DNA from: Burkholderiaceae bacterium
GTDB lineage: Bacteria > Pseudomonadota > Gammaproteobacteria > Burkholderiales > Burkholderiaceae_B
Length of the DNA stretch: 33,564 bases
NCBI GenBank assembly: GCA_029866055.1
Contig: JARXAG010000074.1
Location: 1 to 33,564, forward strand
Direction: 5' to 3'
Shown: piece by piece, positions 16,033-25,376 of the stretch
How the letters are laid out: every line of letters starts with the position of its first letter
Position numbering within the stretch: the first letter of the stretch is position 1
Made by a program: the position numbers and the translations under genes
Notes under the pieces: model-generated
Databases searched by the model: none
Seen by the model: only the letters and a program-made list of their open reading frames with translations
Told to the model about the DNA's origin: nothing

Positions 16033-17493
16033 ATGAAAACGAATAACCAAACCATCTTTGCGCTTTCACGACCGTTTTTTTTAGCGTTGCTGGCACTCAA
16101 CCTTGGTCTGTTACTTTGGCTAAAACTACTCACGGACAATTTTCTTAGCTGGAACGCCGTTGACTTAAACAAAGAGACTCTGTTTCAGTTGAAGTCTGTA
16201 CTGGCAATTGCCCAATTTGCCTTGGTGGGTCTAAGCCTTGACCAGATTTTGCGCAAAGCGATCATAGGTTTTAACGTCCACTCAGAAAGCAGCCACGTGC
16301 CAGCCATTTTGGTACAAGTGCTCACCGTGACAATTTTCATCGTGACCGGAATCGCCGCTTATATCGGGCTCTACGACCATCACCTGAACTATTTGTTCGC
16401 CTCGATCGGCGCCTTAAGCGTTGGCATCCTCTACATTTTGAAAGATGTGGGGCATCAAGTCATTTGCGGCATCACCCTTCAAGCTGACCGCATCGTCTCG
16501 GTGGATGACTGGCTTGAGGTTAAGGAAGGCGGCGCTACAGAATACCTACAGGTGGTTGAATTGGATTACCGCATGGTGGTTTTGCGAAACGATACTCGAC
16601 AGTTGATCCGGGTATACAACCATCATTTTAGTGAAATGCACTTTATTAACTTGTCCAAGCAAAAACCGGGGGTGGCTGCGCCGCGCAAACTCGAATTTAG
16701 GCTGAGCTCCGCCAATAACCCTGAACGCGTGCTGCGCATCATGGATTTAGCGCTTAAGCACGTCGTTCACCATAACCATGAATTTCTAAATGAGTTTTCA
16801 TGCCATGTCTCGAAAATCGACGAGGGTCGCGTCACCTATTTAATTTGGTACAGAGCCGACATCGACACGGCTCCGTTCGAAACAGAGGGCATTATTTTAT
16901 TAGTCCTATCCCGCTTTTTAAAATCTGCCGGTATCAATCTGAATCGGCTGTTCAACAACCCTGGACACACCAACCACAGCCAAGCACAAACTCGTCTGCT
17001 CGATTGCTATGGACTAGGAATTTTAAAACTGCTCGATAATGAGCAGGTCGTCACGATAGGTCAATCGGTCAGCGTACTGCATTATCATGCCGACCACCAT
17101 TTGATAGAGAAAGGCGCGCAAGAAGACTGGATGTACATCATCTCTGAAGGCTGCTTAGAGGTGAAATTAGCCGATCAAACTGGTGAGATGAAGGTTGTTG
17201 CCACTCTGTGGCCCGGTGACTTTGTGGGTGAAATGTCGATGCTCACGGGCGCACCGCGTGCCGCTGACGTCTTTGCGAAAGCTGACACCGTGCTCGTACA
17301 GATTACCAAAGAGGATATTGCGCCCCTGCTCGACTCTAATCCCAAGTTGGTCAAACAGTTTTCAGATATTTTGGCGCAGCGCGTGGCCCAGAATGAAGTG
17401 TTTGCCAACTCTGACGGCCAATCTGCTCGCGTCGCTGAAGAGTCAAAAAGCATCACTGCAAAAATTTTGAATTTCTTTTTTAAGAAAAACTAG
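16033..17493 (+). CDS. MscS-family mechanosensitive channel with C-terminal cyclic-nucleotide-binding domain
   Basis: A 486-residue inner-membrane protein. Hydrophobic segments lie at about 9-31, 52-72 and 88-112. A pore-helix region (SIGALSVGILYILKDVGHQV, about 124-143) runs into the MscS beta domain (ADRIVSVDDWLEV), and an alpha/beta vestibule follows. From about residue 340 to 460 there is a cNMP-binding domain; the phosphate-binding cassette is visible as GDFVGEMSMLTGAPRAADV with the conserved Glu and Arg. Such channels are proposed to be gated or tuned by cyclic nucleotides instead of, or as well as, tension. The frame is open upstream to a TTG at 15916, but the first ATG (16033, MKTNNQ) is preferred; there is no clear Shine-Dalgarno sequence. 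Confidence 0.88.
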   Translation: MKTNNQTIFALSRPFFLALLALNLGLLLWLKLLTDNFLSWNAVDLNKETLFQLKSVLAIAQFALVGLSLDQILRKAIIGFNVHSESSHVPAILVQVLTVTIFIVTGIAAYIGLYDHHLNYLFASIGALSVGILYILKDVGHQVICGITLQADRIVSVDDWLEVKEGGATEYLQVVELDYRMVVLRNDTRQLIRVYNHHFSEMHFINLSKQKPGVAAPRKLEFRLSSANNPERVLRIMDLALKHVVHHNHEFLNEFSCHVSKIDEGRVTYLIWYRADIDTAPFETEGIILLVLSRFLKSAGINLNRLFNNPGHTNHSQAQTRLLDCYGLGILKLLDNEQVVTIGQSVSVLHYHADHHLIEKGAQEDWMYIISEGCLEVKLADQTGEMKVVATLWPGDFVGEMSMLTGAPRAADVFAKADTVLVQITKEDIAPLLDSNPKLVKQFSDILAQRVAQNEVFANSDGQSARVAEESKSITAKILNFFFKKN

Positions 17494-17539
17494 GCACACT
17501 AGGGTCTTGAGCAAATTCGCACAAACGAAGCGAGGCCCT

Positions 17540-18352
17540 ATGTCGCAAAATCTTCAGACCCACGATATCACCCTTCCTGACGGCGCTTGTTTAAAAGTCT
17601 TTACGCAAGGTGCCGGCACCCCGTTACTGCTAATCAGCGGGCTGGGCGGGGCCGCAGCGTTCTGGAACCCCTGTCTGCCTGCGCTGACCGCTAAGCACCA
17701 GGTAATTAGACTAGACCAACGCGGTATCGGTGCCAGCACGCGCGGTACAGCACCCGTCACCATCGACCAACTGGCCGATGATTGCATTGCAGTGCTTGAT
17801 CATCTTGGGATTCAGTCAGCCATCATTTTGGGGCACTCAACCGGCGGGTGCATCACGCAGGCCATCGCGTTGCGTTCGCCACAACATGCCAAGGCCTGTG
17901 TCTTAACTGGCACCTGGACCAAGCCTAATCGCTACATGCAAGAGCTGTTTAAGTTGCGTAAAGGCCTTTTACGTAGCGACCCGATGGCGTACGCCGTGTC
18001 GGCCACGTTTTATTCACATGAACCAAGCTGGCTCAATGCCAACTGGGGCGCCTTGGATGCCTCGCGTGCCGCGGCGCCTCTGAGCACCACCGCGCAAGAC
18101 ATAGTGGCAGAACGGATCGACGCCATCATGGCGTTCGACAGAAGCGCCGACGTAGCGCGCATCAAAGTCCCTGTCTTGAATATTGGCGCACGCGACGATT
18201 TAATCGTACCCGCTTTTTTGCAAGAAGAACTGGCGGCGCTAATGCACGGCTCAACGTTGCATCTGCTTGAAGACGGTGGGCATTTTTTCCCGGTGACGCG
18301 CTTGGCAGGTTTTACCGGGGCAGTTCTAAACTGGGCCGCTAAAGTGCATTGA
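17540..18352 (+). CDS. Alpha/beta-fold hydrolase
   Basis: A 270-residue cytoplasmic hydrolase. An oxyanion-type segment (LLLISGLGG), LDQRGIGAS, the nucleophile elbow GHSTGG, an acid in IGARDDLIVP and the catalytic His in EDGGHFFP form a complete Ser-Asp-His triad. It resembles 3-oxoadipate enol-lactonase and aminoacrylate-hydrolase (RutD)-type enzymes, but no neighbouring pathway confirms either. ATG 17540 with GCGAGG upstream is preferred to the TTG/GTG-type start at 17507. It follows the channel gene by 46 bases on the same strand and is convergent with a second hydrolase. A 7-bp hairpin (TCCTCCC/GGGAGGA, 18368-18389) lies downstream and may end the transcript. Confidence 0.85.
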   Translation: MSQNLQTHDITLPDGACLKVFTQGAGTPLLLISGLGGAAAFWNPCLPALTAKHQVIRLDQRGIGASTRGTAPVTIDQLADDCIAVLDHLGIQSAIILGHSTGGCITQAIALRSPQHAKACVLTGTWTKPNRYMQELFKLRKGLLRSDPMAYAVSATFYSHEPSWLNANWGALDASRAAAPLSTTAQDIVAERIDAIMAFDRSADVARIKVPVLNIGARDDLIVPAFLQEELAALMHGSTLHLLEDGGHFFPVTRLAGFTGAVLNWAAKVH

Positions 18353-18439
18353 TGTGAGGCGCAGAAATCCTCCCCGTTCAGAGGGAGGAGGAAGCGTACT
18401 AACAACCACATGGGTTCAGAGGACTAGGACCATTAGGCC

Positions 18440-19237
18440 CTACTTGTGGCGACTCAAAAATGACATGAGTAGCTGAGCACAGTGCTCAGCGTAGCCGTCG
18501 CAGATATTGTGCCCAGCGGTATCCACATAGGCGACCTCAGAGCCCTTGATGCGCTGATGCATTTGCTCATAGGCGTCGGCATGTCCGATTGACTCTTTGC
18601 CAGCGGCCACAATCAAAGTGGGACACTTGATGCCCACGAGCTCTTCCATAAAATCATGTGTACACATATGCAACACGAAGCGCGCGATAAAGGCTGGGTC
18701 ATTTGAACCCGCTTGCTCGATAAACCAGGCAACTAATGCGGGATCCGCAGTTTCATCAAAGCGTTCGTGAATGGTGTCAGATAAAAACTTTTTTAAACCA
18801 ATCTGCTGAATCTTTGGGATCCAGGTGGGAGCATGGCTATTTTTCAAACCAGGCGTCGCGCCGTATAACGCAAGTGTTTTGACTCGAGTGGGGTACTGCA
18901 GCGCGAGTTGTTGCGCCACATAACCACCAGCCGAGTTGCCCACGACGTGCGCCTGTTCGCAACCAAGGTGATCCAATAACGCTGCGGCATCATCGACCAA
19001 GTGCTGTAACGAAAAGGCTTGCTCCGAGTGTGGGATCGTCGACTGCCCATGTCCACGCAAATCCATACGGATCACGCGGTAATGCTTCGCAAGCTCTGGC
19101 ACCCAGCTAAACCAGCGCTGCGAATTGCCCATTGCAGCGTGCAATAGAAACACCGTTTGTGGCTTGACCCACGGCTTGGTGAAGTCATCCACGTAGTAGG
19201 CGAGTTTCAGACCGTCCCGATTTAGGTAGTGCTGCAT
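18440..19237 (-). CDS. Alpha/beta-fold hydrolase
   Basis: A 265-residue soluble hydrolase. VFLLHAAMGN carries the HG-type oxyanion region in altered form. MDLRGHGQS, the nucleophile elbow GNSAGG and the catalytic His in DTAGHNICD are clear. The acid residue is probably in the VAAGKESIGHAD segment but is less certain. Substrate unknown. ATG 19237 has AGGA six bases upstream. It lies downstream of a Bug binding-protein gene on the same strand, 157 bases away with a hairpin between them, so co-transcription is possible but not assured. Confidence 0.85.
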   Translation of the reverse strand: MQHYLNRDGLKLAYYVDDFTKPWVKPQTVFLLHAAMGNSQRWFSWVPELAKHYRVIRMDLRGHGQSTIPHSEQAFSLQHLVDDAAALLDHLGCEQAHVVGNSAGGYVAQQLALQYPTRVKTLALYGATPGLKNSHAPTWIPKIQQIGLKKFLSDTIHERFDETADPALVAWFIEQAGSNDPAFIARFVLHMCTHDFMEELVGIKCPTLIVAAGKESIGHADAYEQMHQRIKGSEVAYVDTAGHNICDGYAEHCAQLLMSFLSRHK

Positions 19238-19351
19238 AAAGAATCCTAATAATTGAATGTTTTGCGTATTCGCGTAACCAGCTATTTGATGACTTAGGTA
19301 TCAATGCGTCTGGAGATTGTTGGTGTATCGTCGCGCTGCACTGAACAACTG

Positions 19352-19374
19352 GCGCAGACTGATGACGTCTGCGC
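19352..19374. other. Perfect 8-bp hairpin between the Bug gene and the hydrolase gene
   Basis: GCGCAGAC pairs with GTCTGCGC around a 7-base loop. It lies 20 bases downstream of the Bug-gene stop on the minus strand. With no T tract it may be a weak terminator or an mRNA-stabilising 3' structure that uncouples the binding protein from the hydrolase. Confidence 0.45.
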
Positions 19375-19394
19375 GGGTTGTGCTGTGAGTCGCC

Positions 19395-20375
19395 TTAGTT
19401 TGCCTTGATCCCCGCGGTTTTAATCACTTGGCGCCATTTCTCGATTTCAGTGGTGAGCAACTTGGTATACGCCGCCGGCGGGCCACCCGCCACGTCATAG
19501 CCAAGCGCTGTGACGCGCTCTTTGATCGCCGGGTCGGCCAACACTTGATTGACAGCGGCATTCAATTTTGCAACCACCTCTGGCGGCATCCCAGCGGGCC
19601 CCAACAGACCCCAGTGGCTACTGCAATCCACGCTGGGCAGGCCACTTTCAGCAAACGTCGGTACGTTGGGCAACGCGGCATTACGCTGGGTGCCTGTGAG
19701 TGCGAGTGCGCGCAAGCGCCCTGCCTCAACGGCTTGCCGTACCGAACTAATCCCCGAATACGTCAGCGGCACTTGACCCGCTAGCACCGACGACAACGCC
19801 TCACCCGTACCCTTGTAGGGCACATGGGTGATCGCTATACCCGAAGCGATATTGAACAGCTCACCCGCCATATGTGGTGAAGATCCGTTTCCGCCCGAGC
19901 CATACAACAAGCTTTCTGGCTTGGCTTTGCCTAGGGCAATCAACTCGGCAAGCGTCTGTGCCGGCACCGAAGGGTGCACCACCAAAATCACCGGTGCCAC
20001 GGCCATATGCACGATAGGAGTCAAGTCTTTCATCGTGTTGTAAGGCAGCTCGGTACGCAACCCAGGGTTCACATAAATCGATGAATCGACCATCATCAAG
20101 GTGTACCCGTCGGGCGCGGCTTGCACCACGATTTGAGACCCGATGATGCTCGAAGCGCCCGGTTTGTTTTCAACCACCACCTGCTGCCCCAGTACTTCAG
20201 AGAGCTTTGGGGCAATCACGCGGGCCAGAATATCTGTGCCACCACCGGGCGCAAAGGGGATCACCAAACGCAATGACCTCGTGGGCCAAGTCTGAGCCTG
20301 TGCAAAGGTCGCCGAAAAGAGTAAAAGGGCAGCCAATCCGGTGCGAAGTGCGGTGAGAGCACTGAAACGTGTCAT
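19395..20375 (-). CDS. Bug/TctC-family tripartite tricarboxylate transporter binding protein (first of three)
   Basis: A 326-residue exported solute-binding protein. The signal peptide ends in FAQA (cleavage after about residue 27). Hallmarks follow: LRLVIPFAPGGGTDILAR, a ligand-loop motif, then LGQQVVVENKPGASS, DGYTLMMVDSS, and ITHVPYKGTGEAL. Bug proteins bind carboxylates, amides or amino acids and deliver them to TctA/TctB membrane subunits, which are not in this window. ATG has AAAGGA six bases upstream. It diverges from the Gfo/Idh/MocA gene across 226 bases. Confidence 0.93.
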   Translation of the reverse strand: MTRFSALTALRTGLAALLLFSATFAQAQTWPTRSLRLVIPFAPGGGTDILARVIAPKLSEVLGQQVVVENKPGASSIIGSQIVVQAAPDGYTLMMVDSSIYVNPGLRTELPYNTMKDLTPIVHMAVAPVILVVHPSVPAQTLAELIALGKAKPESLLYGSGGNGSSPHMAGELFNIASGIAITHVPYKGTGEALSSVLAGQVPLTYSGISSVRQAVEAGRLRALALTGTQRNAALPNVPTFAESGLPSVDCSSHWGLLGPAGMPPEVVAKLNAAVNQVLADPAIKERVTALGYDVAGGPPAAYTKLLTTEIEKWRQVIKTAGIKAN

Positions 20376-20601
20376 ATCTGATCCTTTCTGTTAATTTAGA
20401 GTGCCCGACTTAGCTTTTCAGACGCGGTTTACTTTAGAACATCGTCTTTGGCTTTTCAGGCAAAGCCTGCTGAGCGAAGATCAAAACACATTTGACCTCT
20501 GTTGTCATCTGTCATGCTTTATCTCATAATCAATCATCTTATGGGATTTTGCGCGCGACTCACGCGTCCACCCGTTTACTCTGCTTGGTATACAACAAAA
20601 T

Positions 20602-21612
20602 ATGATTCACGCGGCAATTATCGGCATGGGCGTTTGGGGCCAAAACTTGGTCACCAGCGTTCAAGGTTTAAGCCAAGACATCCAGTTTGTCGCCGGCGCT
20701 ACACGCACGCCTGCCAAGGCGAGCGAGTTCGCTGCCCAGTACAAGCTTCGTCTGCTCGACAGCTTTGAGGCTGTGCTGGCTGATCCTTCTATTGACGCGG
20801 TCGTCTTGGCCACGCCGCACTCGATGCACACCGAGCAAATCGTCGCCGCCGCCAAAGCCGGCAAACATGTCTTTTGCGAAAAACCACTTGGTTTAGATCA
20901 CGCCAGCACCCAACGCGCCGCGCAGGCGGCCGCTGACCACAACATTATTCTGGGTGTGGGCTACAACTGGCGCTATCAACCGGCTCTGCAAGAAATTCGC
21001 CGCATGATCGATGATGGTCGTTTAGGTAAGGTGCTACATATCGAAGGTAATTTTTGCGGGCCAAGTGTCTATCGCTTTCCGAAAGGCCATTGGCGCCATG
21101 CGTCTGACGAATCCCCTGCGGGCGGTATGACAGGGCGCGGCGTACACGTCATTGATGCCATGATGTATCTGGCGGGCCCGATCGACCGTGTCACCGCGCA
21201 AAGCTATCGGCTCGCGCAAGACTTTGGTTCAGATGACACCACCTCGATGATGCTGCATTTCACGGGCGGTTCAACGGGCTATTTGGGCACTGTGATCGCC
21301 ACGGCAGAAACCTGGCGCATGCAAGTCTTTGGGTCAAATGGCTGGGTTGAAGTCGGCGATGTCAGTCACTTGCATACTTGGGATCTCACCACTTGTATGA
21401 TCGACCGCAGCAACGTGACCAACAAGCAAAAGCCTGTCACGACAAGCTTTCCAGCCACTAGCACCGAGCGCGCCGAGCTCGAACACTTTGCCGCTTGCAT
21501 CAAAAATAAACAACCGCTCGTCACGCCGGACGGCGATGCCGTTCGCAATGCCGCAGTACTTGAAGCCATTATTCGTTCGTCAACGACGCACACTACCGTG
21601 CAACTCGGGTAA
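20602..21612 (+). CDS. Gfo/Idh/MocA-family NAD(P)-dependent oxidoreductase
   Basis: A 336-residue dehydrogenase. The N-terminal Rossmann fold has AIIGMGVWGQN (GxGxxG-like). CEKPLGLD supplies the catalytic-region Lys of the family's EKP motif. In the C-terminal domain GRGVHVIDAMMYL matches the GxHxxD signature. Family members oxidise or reduce sugars, inositols and related hydroxy compounds; the substrate is not clear here. ATG 20602 has no Shine-Dalgarno sequence. It is followed after 18 bases by a Bug protein gene, so the two are probably an operon and the Bug ligand may be its substrate. Confidence 0.9.
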   Translation: MIHAAIIGMGVWGQNLVTSVQGLSQDIQFVAGATRTPAKASEFAAQYKLRLLDSFEAVLADPSIDAVVLATPHSMHTEQIVAAAKAGKHVFCEKPLGLDHASTQRAAQAAADHNIILGVGYNWRYQPALQEIRRMIDDGRLGKVLHIEGNFCGPSVYRFPKGHWRHASDESPAGGMTGRGVHVIDAMMYLAGPIDRVTAQSYRLAQDFGSDDTTSMMLHFTGGSTGYLGTVIATAETWRMQVFGSNGWVEVGDVSHLHTWDLTTCMIDRSNVTNKQKPVTTSFPATSTERAELEHFAACIKNKQPLVTPDGDAVRNAAVLEAIIRSSTTHTTVQLG

Positions 21613-21630
21613 CTTAGCCCCAAGGATTTT

Positions 21631-22713
21631 ATGTCTGCCTTTCACACGTTCAACGCAGCACCGACCCAGTTGTTTCGTCGCATGCGGCGGCTCTTGGTCG
21701 TCGCTAGCGCCTGTCTTGCGCCTGTCTTCGCGCCGATGGCGCAAACTGCCGATAGTGCTGCAGCGTCAAACTATCCAACCAAACCCATCCGCGTGATCGT
21801 ACCTTCGCCCCCAGGAGGCCCGCCAGACCTACTGATGCGCATCCTTGCCCCCAAACTTTCTGTGTCACTCGGGCAAAGCGTGATCGTCGAAAATCGTCTG
21901 GGCGCCGGTGGCTTAGTGGGCACAGCCTACGTCGCCAAGCTGCCTGCTGACGGCTACACCTGGTTATTCACGACGGCCTCTCACACCAATATCCCCCCCT
22001 TTAACGAAAACGTGACCTATGACTCGGTCAAAGACTTCACCCACGTCACCTTAGCGGCTCAAAATTTTGGCCAAGTGTTGGTCGTACCCGCTGACTCGCC
22101 CGCCAAGACGTTTAAAGACCTCGTCGCGCTCGCCAAGAAAAATCCCGGCAAGCTCACTTACGCCCACGCCGGCCTAGGTACCGCGAGCCATATCCCCGCC
22201 GAGGTCATGAAAAACATGACCGATACCGAGATCTTAGCGGTGCCTTACAAAGGTGTAGCCGAAGCCACAAACGATTTAATCGCTGGGCGCGTTGACATCT
22301 TTTTTGTAGGCACCCAAATCGCACAACAGCACGTGCAAAGTGGTCGGCTTCGCGCGCTCGCTGTGACCGGTGCAAAACGCTGGAAAGGCATGCCCGATAC
22401 GCCCACCTTGCAAGAACTGGGTTTAAAAGACTTCAACGTTGTCAACTGGTTTGGCCTATGGTTACCTGTCAACGCCCCAGCAGCGATTGTGAGTCGACTA
22501 CAAGCCGAAATTGTTAAAGCGGTTGCACAGCCTGATGTCATCGCACAATTCGATACGCTTGGGTTAGAAGGTGTTGGCATGCCTTCGGCTGAGTTCGCAC
22601 TGTTTGTTGCCAAAGAAGCCACCGCCGCCCGAGAAATCGCGCGTAAGGTCGCGCCCCCAGCGATCCAAGTGACCACAACGCCCGCCACCGTGGGTAACGA
22701 GGCAAAAAAATGA
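21631..22713 (+). CDS. Bug/TctC-family binding protein (second of three)
   Basis: A 360-residue exported binding protein. The N-terminus is longer than usual: a basic stretch (RRMRRLLVV) precedes the hydrophobic core, with cleavage probably after APMA. The family motifs are present: IRVIVPSPPGGPPDLLMR (the APGG loop reads SPPGG here), LGQSVIVENRLGAGG, DGYTWLFTTAS and LAVPYKGVAEA. AAGGA lies a few bases before ATG 21631. The gene sits between the oxidoreductase and the deacetylase-family gene, all on the + strand with small gaps, which suggests one operon for uptake and conversion of the same compound. Confidence 0.92.
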   Translation: MSAFHTFNAAPTQLFRRMRRLLVVASACLAPVFAPMAQTADSAAASNYPTKPIRVIVPSPPGGPPDLLMRILAPKLSVSLGQSVIVENRLGAGGLVGTAYVAKLPADGYTWLFTTASHTNIPPFNENVTYDSVKDFTHVTLAAQNFGQVLVVPADSPAKTFKDLVALAKKNPGKLTYAHAGLGTASHIPAEVMKNMTDTEILAVPYKGVAEATNDLIAGRVDIFFVGTQIAQQHVQSGRLRALAVTGAKRWKGMPDTPTLQELGLKDFNVVNWFGLWLPVNAPAAIVSRLQAEIVKAVAQPDVIAQFDTLGLEGVGMPSAEFALFVAKEATAAREIARKVAPPAIQVTTTPATVGNEAKK

Positions 22714-22747
22714 TGGCTTTTACGCACAGCGCCACTGAGACAACTTC

Positions 22748-23641
22748 ATGACCACACCCTCGCTTGAACCTTGGCAGTGGCCTGACACGCACTGGCAAGG
22801 CATTGTGAACCACGTGCGCGCCGGGCGTTCGCTACGCCCGCGTCTTTGGCCTGAAGGCGCACGCTGCGCAGTGGCCTTATCGTTTGACTCAGATCACGAA
22901 ACCAACGAACTACGCGAAGGTGGAGAATCCATTGGCAAATTGTCGCAAGGCCAGTATGGCAATCGCCAGGGTGTGCCACGCATTCTCAATATCTTGAAAC
23001 AACACGACGTGCCCGCCAGTTTTTATGTGCCGGCGGTGACCGCACTGTTATATCCAGACGAACAGCAACGCGTGGTCGCCGAGGGCCACGAGGTTGGTAT
23101 CCATGGCTGGATTCACGAGCGTAACTCTGTGTTGCCCTACGCCGCCGAAAAAGATCTGATGCAACGCAGCTCAGATATCCTAGAAAAAATCACTGGTGTG
23201 CGCCCTGTTGGTATGCGCACACCGTCGTGGGATTTCAGCCCGAATACGCTTGCGCTCACACGCGACATGGGTTTGCTTTACGACTCTTCGCTGATGGCAG
23301 ACGTCGACTGCTATGAATTGCTACTCGATGGCCAAAACACCGGTGTCGTTGAGTTACCGGTTGAATGGATCCGCGACGATGCGGTGTACTTTGGGATGAA
23401 CCGGTTTGCTGGCTTGCGCCCCTACACGCCGCCGGCTGATGTGTTTGATATTTTTAAGCGTGAATTTGATGCGGCTTACAAAGAGGGTGGGCTGTTTCAG
23501 TTAACGATGCATCCGCACATCATCGGGTATCGCTCTCGCATCTGGATTCTTGAAGAGTTGGTTCGCTACATGCGCAGCCTGCCCGGCGTGTGGTTCGCCA
23601 CGCATGCAGATGTCGTACGCTACGCGAAGAAACATGGGTAA
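22748..23641 (+). CDS. Polysaccharide deacetylase (NodB)-family protein
   Basis: A 297-residue protein of carbohydrate esterase family 4, closer to the cytoplasmic PuuE-like branch than to cell-wall enzymes, since no signal peptide is visible. The first metal motif reads LSFDSDHET (two Asp in place of the usual FDDG). The second reads HGWIHER, which matches the H-x3-H motif. MRTPSWDFSPNT is the third conserved block and LTMHPHIIG the last His-containing one. All catalytic elements are therefore present. PuuE-like members deacylate or open small nitrogenous compounds such as allantoin, so the substrate need not be a sugar. It follows the Bug gene by 34 bases. Confidence 0.88.
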   Translation: MTTPSLEPWQWPDTHWQGIVNHVRAGRSLRPRLWPEGARCAVALSFDSDHETNELREGGESIGKLSQGQYGNRQGVPRILNILKQHDVPASFYVPAVTALLYPDEQQRVVAEGHEVGIHGWIHERNSVLPYAAEKDLMQRSSDILEKITGVRPVGMRTPSWDFSPNTLALTRDMGLLYDSSLMADVDCYELLLDGQNTGVVELPVEWIRDDAVYFGMNRFAGLRPYTPPADVFDIFKREFDAAYKEGGLFQLTMHPHIIGYRSRIWILEELVRYMRSLPGVWFATHADVVRYAKKHG

Positions 23642-23727
23642 TTTAGTGGATGCACTGCGTCGAGCCTATCTCGGCGTTGCACAAAATCGAAGCGCTCTTA
23701 GCGCTCATAAAAATAGCAGAGGCTTAG

Positions 23728-25302
23728 ATGGAAGATAATTTTTCAAACTCGCAAACCACTCGTAAAGTTGTGATCGCCACCAAAGCTGGCGTGGTCGCGG
23801 CGCAGCATCGCCGTGCCGCTGAAGTCGGTGCTGCGGTACTTGACGCCGGTGGCGATGCCGTCGATGCCGCGATCGCAACGTCGTTTGCAATCGGCGTTGT
23901 CGAGCCGTGGATGAGCGGCCCTGCTGCCGGTGGCGCAATGGTGCTGTGGCGCGCCAACGAGGCCAAAGCGCGGGTGATTAATTTTGGTTGCCGCTCGCCT
24001 CGCGAGTTAAACCCAGCTGACTATCCCCTGAGTGGCGCCGGCAAATCGTCTGATTTGTTTCCCTGGCCTTCGGTTGTTGATGATCGCAACGTAATGGGCG
24101 CCACCGCTGTCGCTGTGCCCGGTGTTGTCGCAGGCATGGGCTTGGCGCACGAGCACTTTGGCCGTATGCCTTGGCAAGAGCTCGTCACCCCAGCGGCCAA
24201 TCTGGCTGAAGCTGGGTTGTTGGTGGATTGGTATACCACCCTCGTGACCGCAGCAAATGCCCGCGTCTTAGCCAAAGATCCTGATACCGCTGCCATGTTT
24301 TTAGATGATGGTCATTGGCCCATCGCCGGCGACTGGACATCAGTCAACCAGCGACGCTTAAATCAAAAAGCCTTTGCGCAAACACTGAGGCAAATCGCCG
24401 AAGGCGGCGCGCAGGCCTTTTATAAAGGCGACATCGCACAGGCGCTCGCGCGCGACGTTCGCGCAAAAGGCGGCAGCTTAAGCGTTGCAGATCTTGCTGA
24501 CTATAGCGCCGAGATGGTCGAACCCCTCACCCTGAACTATCGCGGCGGTCGTGTGTTTGCCACGCCAGGCCTCACGGGCGGCCCGACCTTTGGTAAAGCA
24601 CTTGAACTGCTGGCACAAGAATTTACACCCGGCGCTGGTGCACCCGACGCGGCAACTTATGCCGGCTTTGCGCGCGCGCTTGATGCTGCGTTTAAATTAC
24701 GCTTTGAACATATGGGCGATCACGAATCACCCAAAGCGCCAGGATGCACCACGCACTTTAGCGTGGTCGATCGTCACGGCAATATGTGCTCGGTGACTCA
24801 AACCTTGCTGTCAATTTTTGGTTCGCGGGTGGTGTCACCCTCAACAGGCATGCTGCTCAACAACGGCATCATGTGGTTTGACCCCGAACCCGGCAAGCCC
24901 AACTCGCTGGCACCTAACAAGCGTTGCCTGGCCAACTATTCGCCAGTGATTGGCGAAGATCGCAAAGGGCGACGCTTTGCAATTGGCGCTTCAGGCGGGC
25001 GCAAGATTTTAGGTACCGTGATGCAACTGACCTCTTTCCTGATGGACCATGGCTTAAGCCTTGAAGAGGCGTTTCATCAGCCGCGCTTAGATGTCAGTGG
25101 TGGGCCGCGTATCACTGCCGATAAAACCTTGCCAGCTGATGTCATGCAAGCCTTGGGCAAGGTCATGCCCGTGGAAGCAGCGCGCAGCACCACCTACCCC
25201 TACGCCTTTGCGTGCCCTGCAGGTGTAATGCGCGACGGCGACCTAAACATGGGCTGCACTGAAATCATGTCGCCCTATGGCGATGCGGTGAGCGGCGGCT
25301 AA
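23728..25302 (+). CDS. Gamma-glutamyltransferase-like Ntn hydrolase
   Basis: A 524-residue proenzyme-type protein. The large-subunit region starts AGVVAAQHRRAAEVG with the GGDAVDAAIATSFA motif. The autocleavage site and new N-terminal nucleophile is T341 in CTTHFSVVDRHGN, matching the TTHYSVVD of known enzymes. SVTQTL and LLNNGIMWFDP follow, and later GASGGRKILGTVMQ. Unlike classical periplasmic GGT it has no signal peptide, so it is probably cytoplasmic, like YwrD-type relatives. It would cleave gamma-glutamyl or related amide bonds. It is 86 bases after the deacetylase gene; the gap holds a small AGCGCT-CTT-AGCGCT dyad (23691-23705). Confidence 0.9.
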   Translation: MEDNFSNSQTTRKVVIATKAGVVAAQHRRAAEVGAAVLDAGGDAVDAAIATSFAIGVVEPWMSGPAAGGAMVLWRANEAKARVINFGCRSPRELNPADYPLSGAGKSSDLFPWPSVVDDRNVMGATAVAVPGVVAGMGLAHEHFGRMPWQELVTPAANLAEAGLLVDWYTTLVTAANARVLAKDPDTAAMFLDDGHWPIAGDWTSVNQRRLNQKAFAQTLRQIAEGGAQAFYKGDIAQALARDVRAKGGSLSVADLADYSAEMVEPLTLNYRGGRVFATPGLTGGPTFGKALELLAQEFTPGAGAPDAATYAGFARALDAAFKLRFEHMGDHESPKAPGCTTHFSVVDRHGNMCSVTQTLLSIFGSRVVSPSTGMLLNNGIMWFDPEPGKPNSLAPNKRCLANYSPVIGEDRKGRRFAIGASGGRKILGTVMQLTSFLMDHGLSLEEAFHQPRLDVSGGPRITADKTLPADVMQALGKVMPVEAARSTTYPYAFACPAGVMRDGDLNMGCTEIMSPYGDAVSGG

Positions 25303-25376
25303 ACCGCTTCTCTCGCCCCCCAGTGCAGCCCAAATGCACCGCTGCCTCGGGGAGCGTCAGCGCACTGTGCCCTGCG

